In this document: in pieces, positions 1-11,991 of the stretch | Numbering within the stretch: the stretch's first letter is position 1 | How the letters are laid out: each line of letters begins with the position of its first letter | From: Oidiodendron maius Zn | Taxonomy: Eukaryota > Ascomycota > Leotiomycetes > Myxotrichaceae | DNA length: 64,000 nucleotides | Reading direction: 5' to 3' | Assembly (NCBI GenBank): GCA_000827325.1 | Contig: KN832879.1 | Location: 62,001-126,000 of the forward strand | Program-made: the position numbers and the translations under genes | Notes under the pieces: model-generated | The model's input: the letters and a program-made list of their open reading frames with translations, nothing else | The model's database searches: none | What the model was told of the DNA's origin: nothing

Positions 1-3000
1 GACTGCTTGGTTCGTCTTCTCGAATTGGACTTCGTACGAAAGTCTGTAATATCCTGTGCTGAGGAGGAGCGGCATGGCCACAAACACAGTCAAGACTGTC
101 AGCCTCCAGCCGAAAACAAAAGCTATAATGATGCATCCCGCAAGGCTTAGGAAAGCCACTAAGACCATCCCCATGTTGATGCCGAGTAACTGTTGAAGTT
201 GAGTTGGGTCATTGGCGACACGGGCAGTCAGGGTGCCGCTTGAATTATCTTCAGCATCGAAGAATGGGATCGGTTTTGCCAGTATGCAATCAAAGTACTG
301 TTTGCGGTACGTACATGCAATATTCTACTCTCACGTTAGTTTTATATTGGGGAGAGGAAAAGATTACCTTACCATTGAGATAGCATGAGAAGATGCGCCG
401 AGAGTGAAATAGGCCACTGCGACTGCAAGGGCCAGCACAAAAAACATAAGCGCCCAGTGGCTGCTGGCGGACGAAATTTCATCAGGTGCGACGGATATGA
501 CATTCAAAAGTTTGGCAAAGAGCCATGCCTGAAGAGGAAAGGCAGCAGCCGCTCCGAAGCATCCAGACAGAAGCAGCACGTAGAACGGCCATTGGTTTGT
601 CTGTTCGTAGAGTAGACGGCCAAAGCTAGTGAAGAACCCTTTGCGCTTCCAACTAGTTGGCTCTTCTATCTTTTTCTCTCCCCCGCTTGCAGCGCTCATT
701 ATCGGAATAAGGGGCTCGGTCTTCGCACTTTCAATCAGGTCGGACTCATCGGCATAACCCTCTCCCATAGCAAGTTTTTGAGCGTTCACAAGAGCCCAGT
801 AAGCACCGTCTTTATCGACTAGTAAACTCTCGTGGGTTCCTTCTTCGACGATCTTCCCTTTCTTTAAGACGATGATTTTATCTGCCTTCTTAATGGTAGA
901 CAGTCGGTGAGCAATTGTGATAGTTGTCCGTCCTTCGCTAACCCTATCCAGAGCAGCTTGGACGAGTCGCTCTCCGCGAACATCAATTGAACTCGTCGCC
1001 TCATCCAGGATAAGGATTTTAGGTCGCTTAATGATGCTTCGCGCAATTGCTAGCCGCTGTCTTTGACCGCCCGAGAGTTTGATACCAGCATCTCCAACCT
1101 GCGTATTATATCCCTGTATTGCGTTAGGTTTATAAAGCCAGGTAATAATAGTCAGTCATAGAGTTACGAACCTCGGGCAGCCTTGTGATATACTCATCCG
1201 CAAATGCCTCTTTGCACGCTTCTTCCACAAGAGTTCTCTTCGTTGCGTCGTCTTCGTGCTCCCAGGCAGATCCTATCAAGCCATTTTCCACATTCTTATA
1301 AATTGTGTCATTAAATATGAACGGCTCCTGCTGGACGAGGCCAATCTGCGATCTCCACCATTTCAAATCCACGCTCTCCAAATTCTGACTACCCACGAAA
1401 ATGGAACCATTCAGTTGAACAGGAGGCATGGATTCGTCGAGAGCTTCCGTACTTTTCTCTTTCTCTGTGTCTTCTTCGTCCTTCTGTTGCTTAGTCTTTT
1501 CTTCCTTGATTACACTCTTTGGAAGCCTGTATTGCTTTTTTGGATCAAGATTGTACCACCGTTCGAGAAGACCAACGATGGTACTCTTCCCGGAGCCCGA
1601 GGCCCCAACAATAGCCGTTGTTTTACCAGCCTCAAAGCGTATGCTAAGATTATCCAGGACCTTGACGTGCGGTCTACTTGGATATGCAAATGTAACTGAA
1701 TCAAGGCTGATGTCGTCAAGGGGGGAAACATCAGGGTCTTTAAGGCCAGTGATTTCGGGTTTTGGTGCATCGATGACCGCAAAGAAGTCTGTAGCGGCAC
1801 TAGAAGCTTTGGAGATATTGATAATGGGTACTGCAGTCTGGCTGATACCGAAGGCGATCTGCAATGTGTACAGATTAGTTAACCATCAAATAATGCCATT
1901 GAAGAGGACCGGAGGGGATAATGGAGAGCGTTCACTCAAACCCAATTTATAAGACGAGGGGTTTATACCATCATTACAGCCATCAAGACAATTACAATAG
2001 TCCCAACGCTACTGATGTGACGTTGTACATATAGTCTGAAACCGAACCAAAAGGTCAAAGCCATGGTACTATAAACTTATTAGCTTTCAGTACACCCGAA
2101 ATCCAGATTTATCAAAGGAATTACATACCCGTAAATGGCAAAGTATACTTTTAAGTTCATCAGTATAGTTAACTCGACGTTCCAAGTATGGCGGAAACTT
2201 ACAAGGCGCGTATTGAACTCCCATTAGCAGGTCAATCTTACGACCCTAGCAACAGAGTTAAAGCAAATAGCCAAAAGACAATCGTGGCAACGTATGGGAG
2301 TACCAACCCTTCGTCTCGATTCTTCCACCCAACCAGCATATTTCCTCATCATGCGAGATTCAGCTCCGTTGGCGACAACCATCCGCATTGCTGAGAGGAC
2401 CTCTCCAGCTATTGAAGATGCCTTCGCATCTGCGTATTCGACTTCTTTGTTCAACTTAAGATTTATAGGGAGGACGATTCCGTAAACAAGCGCAACGAAA
2501 AGGAGAACAGAACAAGTAACTAGCGTGAGGCTCCAGGAGAATCTGAACGCGACAGCGACTGCCGCAATCCCCATAGATGTAAACTGAATCAAGGTACCCA
2601 ATTTTTCTGAGACGCCAAGTTGAAGCACATTCGCGGTCGTTGTTATGGTGTTCGAAGCTTGTCCGCTTGGTAGCGTATCAAGGATCGAGATTGGAAGAGC
2701 GAATAACGCTCTCAAGTACTCGAGACGAACTCGGGCAGACATTCTCAGCCCGGCAGTACGGAATATAATCATAGAGAAGTAACTGAGAACAAGTCTTGCT
2801 ATAAACAAGTAGACGATATACAGTCTGTAAGATCGCATTAGCCGTCCATTGGTCCGAATCGGGCAAATGATATTAATTGAAACATTAGCGCTCCGACCAG
2901 AATGTCAACCCAAATGATCTCAATGAAGGTGGAGATAGGACACTCGTAATCTCGCATTTACTATATTTATGCTCGAAAGTGTTTGCCCACTAGGATTGCT

Positions 3001-3669
3001 GGCCAAGGATGCCAGCGAAAGTTCTAGACGTCTGTGAGAAGCAGCCGGAATCTAAGCTTCTACCAGCCGATCTTAAATAGAAATGGTTACAAACAAGCCT
3101 CAACTGAAATTATAGAGCTGGGAAAAGATAGGAAGCTAACTCACGTCTGGTGATTCACAGTGTGTTTAAATAGCTGGACAGTATCGCTAGAATCAACAGT
3201 GAAGGTCGTAAATTTTGTCGTTAGATTGCCTATCTGCCAGTCAGAGATGTCTATAATTCGCTGGAAAAAGGACAAGTTTGAAGCTCACCAAATACAATTA
3301 TCATGAGGGGAAGTGTCTATCAAATCAGCGCCATGAAACTCAACTGAAGAGAGGCCATACCGCGCCAATCCCAATTTGACCAATAGCGGCCGCAGCTAAC
3401 ACAATTCTTTCCACCAATGTCAAGTATGAAAACACCCTCTACAACTCGAGTTAGAGTTCTGATCTGGCTGGCACCACAGAAGGAAGCATTACAAGGTAGT
3501 GCATGAAGGATGTCTTATTCTCGGACTTGCCCGAATAATCCGTTTCCGGGACGGCTGCCTTCGCATCGCAAGACGACTTTGACGATACATCATGGCCTTT
3601 GGTAGGCTCTGATGCAATCGTGTTCGTCGCTGGTATAGGCAGCGCCTCAATATCCTTTATCTCGTCCAT
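1..3669 (-). CDS. ABC exporter, MDR/ABCB (Ste6-like) type, partial: C-terminal part lies beyond the window start
   Basis: Full-type ABC transporter read on the minus strand from ATG 3669. The N-terminal exon (to about 3450) is hydrophilic. Further exons (about 3440-2220 and 2100-1870) encode the first membrane domain. The first nucleotide-binding domain (about 1864-800) shows Walker [10 protein letters not shown], a Q-loop (GLVQQEPF), signature [14 protein letters not shown], Walker [10 protein letters not shown] and H-loop IAHRLST. A charged linker follows and then the start of membrane domain 2 (about 610-1). At least one intron interrupts the NBD, about 1113-1170, between the Q-loop and the signature. 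The second NBD is outside the window. Members of this family export lipophilic peptides, toxins or drugs across the plasma membrane; the substrate cannot be told from sequence. Exon edges are approximate. Confidence 0.9.
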
Positions 3670-4394
3670 GCGGAACTAAAATAACCTCCCCTCAACCCAC
3701 TTCAGGGAATTATGGGTTGGATGCAAGGCCCCGGAACTTTTGATGGGGCAGATAAAAGAGCGTGCAATGATAATAGATAAGGCAATGCAGAGAGCAGAGA
3801 AGAGAAATGAAGTCGACGGCCACAGTCCCGTATGGTAACGTTTCTTGTATATCTCGGAAATCACGAGTCGAAGCAGCTAGGACCACTTGGGGGCTCTTTT
3901 AGTGGGACTTGGCCGGCTATTGTCGAGTAAGACGGAGGGACAACGAGCCCGTGCAATTACGGTGGACGCGCGCAACGGCACGTCAGGCAACGACATGGAG
4001 GCAAGCGAGCGGAAATATGACGCCAGGAACAGAGCTGAGACATCGAGATCAGCATGTATGAAGGCTCTATCTTGGCATTTGTATGCGTTCTGTCCGAACA
4101 GGTGTCTAGAGCACCCCGAGAAAGCGAAAGCACAGTACTGGCCAGAGTCATGGTCTTGTGTTTCCTTGTTGTTGCCTTGAGCTCAATCTCGCTTCCGGAG
4201 AACACGACTTCCAAATGCGGTTTTATGTTGCGACGCACTCCATACACCTCGATCCAATTGCTATCCATAATTCTCAACATCCTTAGCACTTACAGCGGCA
4301 CTGATATGGCCACCAGAAGGCGAGACCTCATCCGTGGGCTTTGTAGTAAAGCATGGGCAAGACCCTTTTTATCGATAAACCCAGGAATTGGAGA
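3670..4394. other. Intergenic region upstream of the ABC transporter
   Basis: Probable promoter of the minus-strand ABC gene. Open frames on both strands (for example 4054-4542 on plus) show no recognisable domain and overlap each other. A minus-strand stretch at about 4289-3957 looks mildly protein-like but has no start or stop context that I can defend. Nothing else is seen. Confidence 0.4.
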
Positions 4395-5071
4395 TCAACC
4401 TTGTCGCCAAGTTGCGGCTGTAATGAAAACACCTTGGCAAAATCCAGGCGGATGGGTTGCTGCCTCGGGAGTTGGCTCTATCTTGTACAAAAAATTAATC
4501 TCCACGTGGGAATATGCGTTTAGCCGACCTTCGGTAATATAATCAATCATATCTTGTTTGGATGGCTGTAATGTGGATTGATAACTGCAAAAGGTTTCTC
4601 AGCCTTGCCATGATATGTCGAGCACACTTGTCTTCGTCACTGGTTGGCAGAGTCAATGACCTACAGATACCAGAGCGCTCTTGGTGCTCTCAATTACCGC
4701 CCATAGCATCACGTGCTTCTCTTTGGCGGGTTCTTTGAGCTGCATAACAGGCTTAAGCTTTGCATCGGAGACAACAATCGTCAATACCACGAGCGCTAAG
4801 GAGGCCAATTATATTATTATATACATACTGTAGAAATCAACGCGCACATCCTGCATACCTTACTCAGGGCATAGTGTTCCGAAGCAGCCGACCTACCAAT
4901 TAGAATGTTCAGTAAGCGGGATAATATGTGCACTGTTGCTTTAAACCAGAGGTCCAGGAACACAATGTGGAGCCAAACTATGCCAAAAACCTTAAAGCGC
5001 CATATTCTCGCAACACTAAACCTTTCTGCTGCAGATCTCTGCTGTGGCATTGGCTCGAGATATTTATGCAC
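4395..5071 (-). CDS. Possible small membrane protein, three exons (hypothetical)
   Basis: Not recognised. A three-exon model fits on the minus strand: exons 5071-4897, 4795-4671 and 4565-4395, with introns 4896-4796 (gtaggt...ttag) and 4670-4566 (gtatct...acag). Phases agree at both joins and give 156 residues ending at TGA 4397-4395. Exon 1 is strongly hydrophobic (about residues 22-58, with FGIVWLHIVFLDLWF) and runs into a second apolar stretch at the start of exon 2 (LVVLTIVV). The remainder is polar. A second in-frame ATG lies at 5050. It could be a real lineage-specific gene, the surviving part of a longer decayed gene, or a chance model. The ABC gene lies downstream on the same strand. 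Confidence 0.35.
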
Positions 5072-5513
5072 GGACTAAGGGCACGGGAAGAGGCATAACT
5101 AGAAGCTAGATCCGTGCGGCTGAGGAAGAAATTCGTCGACTTGATTGGTACACAGAAGCATAGGACAGAGAAGATGATTCGACAGAGCAGATTAATGAGG
5201 CTAACTGGACTTTGTGATAACTAGAATAGGTAGGAACACGCGAGAATTTTATGTGACAGGTGCAAAAAGCCAGTAAACTTCAACTACTTCCAGCTGAGGA
5301 CAAGAATAGCACGTCAGGTTGCGGTAGGCTATTTTCAAAGTAAAGGGGTAAGCAGGAAGTTGTGCTCCGTATCATCCGGCCGGTATAGGAGGGCGTAGTT
5401 TAAAACATATTTAAATCCTTTTTCAGCTGCTCGAAAGTTGCATCGTCATATCTTCCACTTGTGCATCCAATCCGCTCGCCATTGTGCCAGACTCTGTTCC
5501 AGCTCTTCTCACG
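5072..5513. other. Intergenic region between divergent genes
   Basis: Candidate promoter and 5' leader for the secreted protein starting at 5514. An AT-rich stretch (tttaaaacatatttaaat) lies near 5400-5417, about 100 bp upstream of the start, and could act as a TATA-like element. No gene is seen. Confidence 0.4.
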
Positions 5514-6103
5514 ATGAAGCCTACGTTCGCTCCAACACTCCTCTCTCTGGCCGTCTTGACCCAGCTATCTGCAGCTCAAGACAGCTCTGCTCTATTCTCG
5601 CAGTATATCGGGGCGACGACAGCAACCGCTGACTTTTCTGGACCGAGTGCATCAGATCAATCCTTTTCTCTCACGGTCTGCACAAACTATCTCCATGGCC
5701 TAGCTGCCATCCCTACCAACCTCCCGGCGACGGCCCTCGCACCCCTTATCCAGGTTCAGGTTGATGGCGTCTGCGAGATCTGCACAAGTGTCTCGCAGTC
5801 GAGGATCGACTCCTGCTGTGCCGTATCCACTTCTGTGGATTGCTTCGACAAGTTCACTGCTGGAGGAGCGGCCGCTCAGACCACTCCCGCTGCAGCCGGG
5901 GCTACAACCACTTCCGGATCAAGTTCAGCAACTCTGACTGGAACCACCCCAGCTGCTACCTCCAGCAAGTCCAGTGGTGAGAAGGTCGATGTGGTATATT
6001 TCCAGTGGCTGTCCTCATCCTGTGAAGCCGCTAATTTATGTGTTAGACGCAAATTGCTGGACCTGTACTGGCTATCGTTGGCTTTCTCAGATGGTTCTTG
6101 TAA
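5514..6103 (+). CDS. Small secreted or surface-anchored cysteine-containing protein
   Basis: I start at ATG 5514 because it opens a signal peptide (MKPTFAPTLLSLAVLTQLSA, cleavage near AQD). An upstream in-frame ATG at 5484 would bury it. The mature part has a cysteine-bearing domain (about residues 50-105, including CEIC and SCC) and then a Thr/Ser/Ala-rich stalk. Exon 1 ends at 5993 and the intron is 5994-6046 (gtatat...ttag). The second exon then gives a hydrophobic C-terminus (IAGPVLAIVGFLRWFL) and stop TAA 6101-6103, 178 residues in all. The layout resembles fungal GPI-anchored or membrane-tethered wall proteins. Reading through the intron instead gives a longer frame to 6182 that lacks this tail. 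The function is unknown. Confidence 0.65.
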
Positions 6104-6483
6104 AGGCAGTAAAAACAGATCAAACTCCACGACCTATACAGAGAAGAGAATGGACCCCAGCAAGTGGCAGTATTTAGGGTAGATAAAGGATTTTCCACGA
6201 TGTTGTCGTTTAGTGCCTTATTGGAGCAACAACTAGAGAACAATCCATTTGTTGATTCAATTGTAAGATAGGCAGTTCATTTAAATACTTGAAATAGGAT
6301 TTTTCTGAAGAACCTTGTTCCTCGTACTTGTTTAGATCCAGCGTGCCATGTTACTTAGTACCTGCATAGAGAGTACCAATTGCATACCTTCACATTATTG
6401 AAATCCTAAGGGTGATGGATTATTCCAATTTGCTGCCTAGACGAAATAGCCGACTCATTTCGAAGGTCAGACTCCCTAGATAT

Positions 6484-8617
6484 CTAATAGATGAATATGA
6501 AGTCCTCATTCTTTAGATCCGTTTCGTCATCGAAGGCCCGTTCTCCAGTTCCATCGCTTAGTTCTTCTCCCTCAACATTCATCATTGACCTATCGACTAC
6601 AACAGCCGACTTTCCTAGTTGCTCTCTCAATGCAGCGTGCTTTCTGTTCAAAAGCATTAGGTATAGAGTCGTAAGCCTATGAGTAGAGAATAACGTTAGG
6701 AGCGAAAATTTATAATTAGTTGAGTGAATAGCTTACACCACAAGAATGATGAGAACAATGAAGAGGACCAAACTATAATATTATTAGTTTATGATACGGC
6801 CTGCATCAATAATGTGGAGAGAAGTACTTTGAAATCAGACCACGAGTGTACTTAGGACCTTCTCCTGTTGTGTACAAATGGGGTCCAACAATCTACTGCT
6901 TATTAGTGACGCTTAGAAACCCAGCTGGTGATAAACGCTTACGTTTCCGGCACTTTGGCCGATAAATAAAACAGCCGTGGTGGTTTTCTTTTTAGTCTCT
7001 CCTGCTGTGTTCTGGGATGACCAGGAGTAGATTAACGGGGCTAGGGTAAGTTAGTTTCTGGTAGGACATGGTCCAGTAGGACCACAAGGTAAGTGCTTAC
7101 TTATGCCAGGGTAGAACGAGATCTGTGAAAGAAAAATGTTTTTAGAACAATATACTGGCCAATTTGTGATGGGATCATACCAAGTAGTAAGCCGCCAAAA
7201 GGGGACCTTTGTGATCAGGAGTGTGATCGATTTTGAGGAGCATCACACAGCCAATTATAGGAGGAATACACAGTAGCGCCAGTGCTGGTCCTTTCCTCTT
7301 GGTCCAGGTTGCAAAAGCAGCGCCACCCATTGTTGCAATGATTTGCACCGCTCCAAACGGAATATTCAGAAGGATGGTTCGGAACTTGTCGAAACCAAAT
7401 CCTTGCACAATCAGCGGACCGAAAGTGGTAATACCGCCACTAGGAATTCTGCAGGTTGTTAGTAAATAAAGATCGATTCGACGGAGTGACCTACGAGATT
7501 GAGAATATCAAGGCAAACCAGCACCATGTTTTAAAGTCCAGCAGACTTTCGATGGCATGATCCCATTTCCATTTGGTTGAGACGACACCCATTTGATTTG
7601 CCCGAAGTCGTTCAACAGCCACCAACTTATCGTGCTCATTGAGAAATTTGGCTTCAACCGGCGAGTCTGGCATAAATATGCTAATGGAACAGTTAGCACC
7701 TATCATATGATCTCGCAGATTGAAGATAATAACTCACAAGACAATGATGGAAAACACAACTGTGAGCAAACCGCAAAATAAGAATATTATCTACAAAACG
7801 TTAGGAGTGGTGTGGAGTGTCAAGTGCGATGAAACTCGCCTGATAAGAGTACAACTTATCAGAATTGATATGGCCCAGGCCCCACGATAATAGACTTCCG
7901 ACCTGTAATCCTGTCAGTATGGATCTTCTATAGGTGTATTGGCAACGCACCATATTGGTTATACCATTCATTGCGTACCAGGCAGCATTCCTATTTGTCT
8001 GCTCGTTACGTCGCCACCACATTTGAGAAATAGCAACAAAAGCAGGCGCTATAATAAACCGAGTCAGGACTATTTAGGGGAAAAGCCTTTAAGTCAAGAA
8101 AAGCAGACTCACCAACAGCAGCTTCAAAAGCGCCGAGAAAAAATCGAGTGGCCATAAGTCCCTTAAAGTTGCGCGCAAGGGCCATGAAGCTTAAGACGGC
8201 CCCCCAGCAGAACACCATGACCGCTGTGAACTTTCCCGTTGGGAGCTTGACCAGGAAATACGCGATGACGGGTTGCAACACGAGCTGGGCAACATAGACG
8301 ATGGAGCCAAGCCACGAGTAGTCTTGTCCGACGAGGTGGGCATCTTGCACAAGACCAAAGACGCTGGCGTAGGAGAGGGTAGTTTTGTCAAGACCTTGCA
8401 AGAAATATACTGAGAGCATGATAGGCAAGATAGTAAGATCGATTTTGCGAAGAATGCGCGCGTTTTCCTCGGGCGTGACAATGACGACCTCGTTGGCCTG
8501 CTGGAGGAGCACGGCGGCCTTGTCTCGCCCAGACAGGTCTCCCCCAACATCAGGGTGCTTAGATGGAATGCTCTCGACCGTCTGGCCGAGGCCTTCGCTT
8601 TCCGGTTTTAGATCCAT
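6484..8617 (-). CDS. MFS permease, Dal5/allantoate (anion:cation symporter) family
   Basis: Starts at ATG 8617 with a polar N-terminus, then the family-typical RKIDLTILPIMLSVYFLQGL first helix and the DKTTLSYA motif. Later exons give RFFLGAFEAAV/APAFVAISQMWW, GHINSDKLYSYQ/IIFLFCG, FMPDSPVEAKFL and the FDKFRTILLNIPFG/QIIATMGG helices. The charged C-terminal tail starts at YLMLLNRKHAALRE and stops at 6484. There are at least seven introns. One (7791-7839) has a GC donor, CAG|GCGAGT. Family members carry allantoate, nicotinate, pantothenate, dipeptides or other organic anions across the plasma membrane; the substrate here is not determinable. It is transcribed divergently from the GH31 gene across about 700 bp, so shared control with carbohydrate use is possible (inference). 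Confidence 0.88.
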
Positions 8618-9320
8618 AGCACAAGACGATAGATGAGAACAGAACTGCTAGAGTGCACGACACAACTCTCTCTGGGGGATTCACGACGCGGGGTAGGATT
8701 ACATCACAGTTGCGACCCCACGGCTGCTTAAAGCGCTTGACCGCGGCAGAGAGGGGATGAGGGAGGCTGGGCCAAAGGCATATAGAAAGAGAAATAAAGT
8801 CCAGGATGGGACGGAGAACCAGGACTGGAGAGGGAGACGCAGCTGGCGGGCCTACATTTGGATCCGATCTTTCGGGGAGGAACGAGCTACAGTACGCTCC
8901 CATGCCACAAGCTGGAAAGATCACGGGGAGAAGTGGCAAAAGCTTGCCATAAGAAATAAGGACGAGATTGGTCGTTCAGTCTTCACCAGTCGGCGCGGGC
9001 CTACAGGTCAGGGGCTGGAAATAAAAAGTGCGGAGTGCTGTAAAGTGGAAGAAATCGTCGGCAAATCGTGGGATCTGCCGGGGCTTCGGCTTCTGGGGAG
9101 AAGTAAGGCCGACGTTCTCCCGCGCCTCCTTGGATAAACCTCACATGTGTTCCTGTTCCTGCAGTTGCCGTGTCGCCATGTCGAGGAGAGCAGTTTCCAT
9201 CAGATGCCTCTTTAAAGCACGAGCCATGACCAGAGGATACTAGCTAAGTGTCTGCCGTAAAGAGCTTAGGGACATTTTCCCAAGACCTCACCTCCCATCT
9301 CACGTCACCCGGGAATCATC
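8618..9320. promoter_or_regulatory. Divergent intergenic promoter of the MFS permease and GH31 genes
   Basis: About 700 bp separate the two divergent starts. Two matches to the fungal carbon-repressor consensus SYGGRG lie close together: CCGGGG at 9078-9083 and CTGGGG at 9093-9098. Paired sites of this kind are typical of CreA-controlled promoters, but six-base degenerate motifs are common by chance. No GGCTAA (XlnR-type) site was seen. Plus-strand open frames at 8757-9137 and 9028-9243 have no recognisable domain and are taken as chance. Confidence 0.4.
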
Positions 9321-11991
9321 ATGCCCCAGCAAGAGTATGTCCCACGTAGCTACGAGCTCGTCCAGGAGAGTGGTCATGAGAGCCACCTCAAGCCAGCTTC
9401 AACAGAGGTAAAGCTTCGGTCTGCCAGTGCCGGCCTGACGCCTTTCGAGTTTTCCTTTGAGGCATTGCGGCCCGGCCTCTTTCGAACCACTTTCTCCTCG
9501 TCCACCCACCCTCTTCCTCCTCATCCAAGTGCCGCTCGGCCAGCTGCGGCTCTTGCCGGTGAGCATGTTACTGCCGAGTCTACCACCTCACAGAGGACCA
9601 TCAATGTAGGAGATGTCAGAGCTACCGTTGACTGGAGCGATACGCCCGTGGTCACACTGCAGCGGGCGGGGCAAAAGTCCCCAATCCACCGCGACCTGCC
9701 ATTTCGATCTTATGTCGTAGACTCAAGCGGAATTGCCCATTATACGCATTACAAACGGGATACTTTGCATGTTGGGCTAGGGGAGAAAGCGGCCCCGATG
9801 AATCTTTCAAATCGGCATTTTATCCTCTCGGCCACCGATTGCTTTGGTTACGACATATATCGGACGGATCCTCTATACAAACACATCCCGCTATTGATCA
9901 ATGCAACACCCGAGGGCTGCGTTGGAATATTCTCGACTTCCCATAGTCGTGGAAGATATGACGTTGGCTCGGAGATCGATGGTCTCTGGGGTCACTTTAA
10001 AGTCTATCGACAAGACTATGGTGGGCTGGAGGAGTACCTGATGGTTGGGAAGACGCTACAGGATATTGTGAGGATATATGCAGATCTGGTCGGGTACCCA
10101 ATGCTGGTCCCAAGATGGGCGTTTGGATATATTGCTGGCGGAATGAAGTATTCCATGCTGGACGAGCCTCGAGCGGCAGATGCTTTGATGGAGTTTGCAC
10201 AGAAGCTCAAAACCCACGATATTCCTTGCTCGGCCTTCCAGATGTCCTCTGGATATACAGTGGCAGAAACCGAGCCGAAGACCCGAAATGTGTTTACGTG
10301 GAATTTACACAGATTCCCAGATCCAGAAGGGTTTATTTCAAAATACCACTCCGAGGGTATTCGTATCATTGCCAATGTCAAGCCGTATGTTCTTGCCAAT
10401 CATCCCGAATATCAAAAGCTAGTTGCGTCAAATGCTCTATTCACCGACCCGCGGACCAAAAAATCGGGAATAGCGCGTTTGTGGAGTGCTGGTGGTGGGG
10501 AGAGTGGAGAAGGTGGTCATATCGACTTTACTTCAAAATCTGGCTTTAGCTGGTGGTACGAAGGTGTGAAAGCGCTGAGAAAAATCGGCATCGAAGGTAT
10601 CTGGAATGACAACAATGAGTACACAATATCAAATGATGATTGGCAGTGCGCCTTGCAGACAGTTCAGGCCGCTAGGATCCAGGATAATAGAGCTAACATT
10701 GGCCTATGGGGACGGGCTATGCACACTGAGTTGATGGGCAAGTCTTCGCACGATGCTGTCGTAGACTTGATGCCGAATGAACGGCCATTTGTTCTCACCC
10801 GATCCGCAACTGCTGGAACGATGCGATATGCTGCGAGCTCATGGGGTGGAGATAATGTAACGAGCTGGGCCAGTATGAAGGGTGCAAATTCCCTCTCGCT
10901 AAACGCAGGAATAAGTTTACTTCAGGTACGGATTTCCTCCCTCCATTGCTATACCTTGGTGCGGAGACCAGCACTCATGGTCGAGTATCCAGCCTAAAAA
11001 TTGAGCATGAAAGATGTACCTCGTGTTACGAGAGTAGTTTGCTAATTATTTTTAGTGCTATGGCCATGACATTGGCGGCTTCGAAGGCCCTCAGCCAACT
11101 CCTGAGCTTCTTCTTCGGTGGATTCAGCTTGGCATCTACTCACCTCGTTTTGCCATCAATTGCTTCAAAACAGATGAGAGTGATAACACTATTGGCGGAG
11201 TGATCGAGCCCTGGATGTATCCTGAGATCACTCCACTGATCCGTGACACCATTAAGCGCCGATACGAATTGATTCCATACCTCTATTCACTCATGCTGGA
11301 AAGTCATATGACAGCTTTGCCTCCACAAAGGTGGATTGGCTGGGGATATGAGTCTGATCCAGAAATCTGGACCGCCAAAGTTATGAGTGGCGAGACTCAA
11401 TACTGGCTTGGAGATGCGCTGCTTGTCGGTGGTGTCTATGAACCGGGTGAGACCAGCGCAACATTATATCTCCCAAAGAAGAGCCGGGAGGATGATGGCT
11501 TCGTTAATTTGAATGCGCCATATCAATATCTACATTCCGGGCAATGGGTTGAAATCATATCCGAATGGAAGACTAGCATCCCTCTGCTCGCCAGAGTTGG
11601 CAGTGCACTCATAGTGGGCAAAAGCATGCAGACTAGAGCGCCTGGCGATCATACTCACCCGTCCCCAAATGTGGTCGAGGATGACTACAGAGCGATCGAG
11701 ATATTCCCACCGAAAGATGCTTCTCGTATTTACAGTGTCACTTGGTACGAGGATGATGGCATATCGGCACGGCCAGATATCTCTAGCTTCACTATCCGCT
11801 ACATGTCGACGTTGAACAATGTTGATGTTCTCATTGAAAAGGGTAAGGATAACAAGTATATCCCTATTTGGAAGGATGTCGATATCATCCTACCACATGG
11901 AGACCAGAGATCTGTCACTAGTGGCGGGCAAGACTTGCGGAGAGGTGACGACAGCCGTGCTCGAGCGATATATACTCTTTCGCTTGACTAA
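9321..11991 (+). CDS. Glycoside hydrolase family 31 (alpha-glucosidase/alpha-xylosidase type)
   Basis: Two exons, 9321-10925 and 11056-11991, joined in phase 0 across a 130-bp intron (gtacgg...ttag), giving 846 residues. The N-terminal beta-sandwich (residues about 30-250) precedes the catalytic barrel. The nucleophile motif is GIWNDNNEYT (Asp, about residue 433). The acid/base region is RSATAGTMRYAA...WGGDN (Asp). The substrate-binding motif CYGHDIGGFEGP opens exon 2. C-terminal beta-domains follow. There is no signal peptide, so the enzyme is probably intracellular, acting on imported disaccharides. GH31 members release alpha-linked glucose or xylose from non-reducing ends; the exact specificity is not decided by sequence alone. 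The divergent permease could supply substrate (inference). Confidence 0.9.

Noticed and set aside
4054-4542. 162-codon plus-strand frame in the ABC upstream region
   Set aside because: No domain, and it overlaps a better-supported minus-strand model; composition not convincing.
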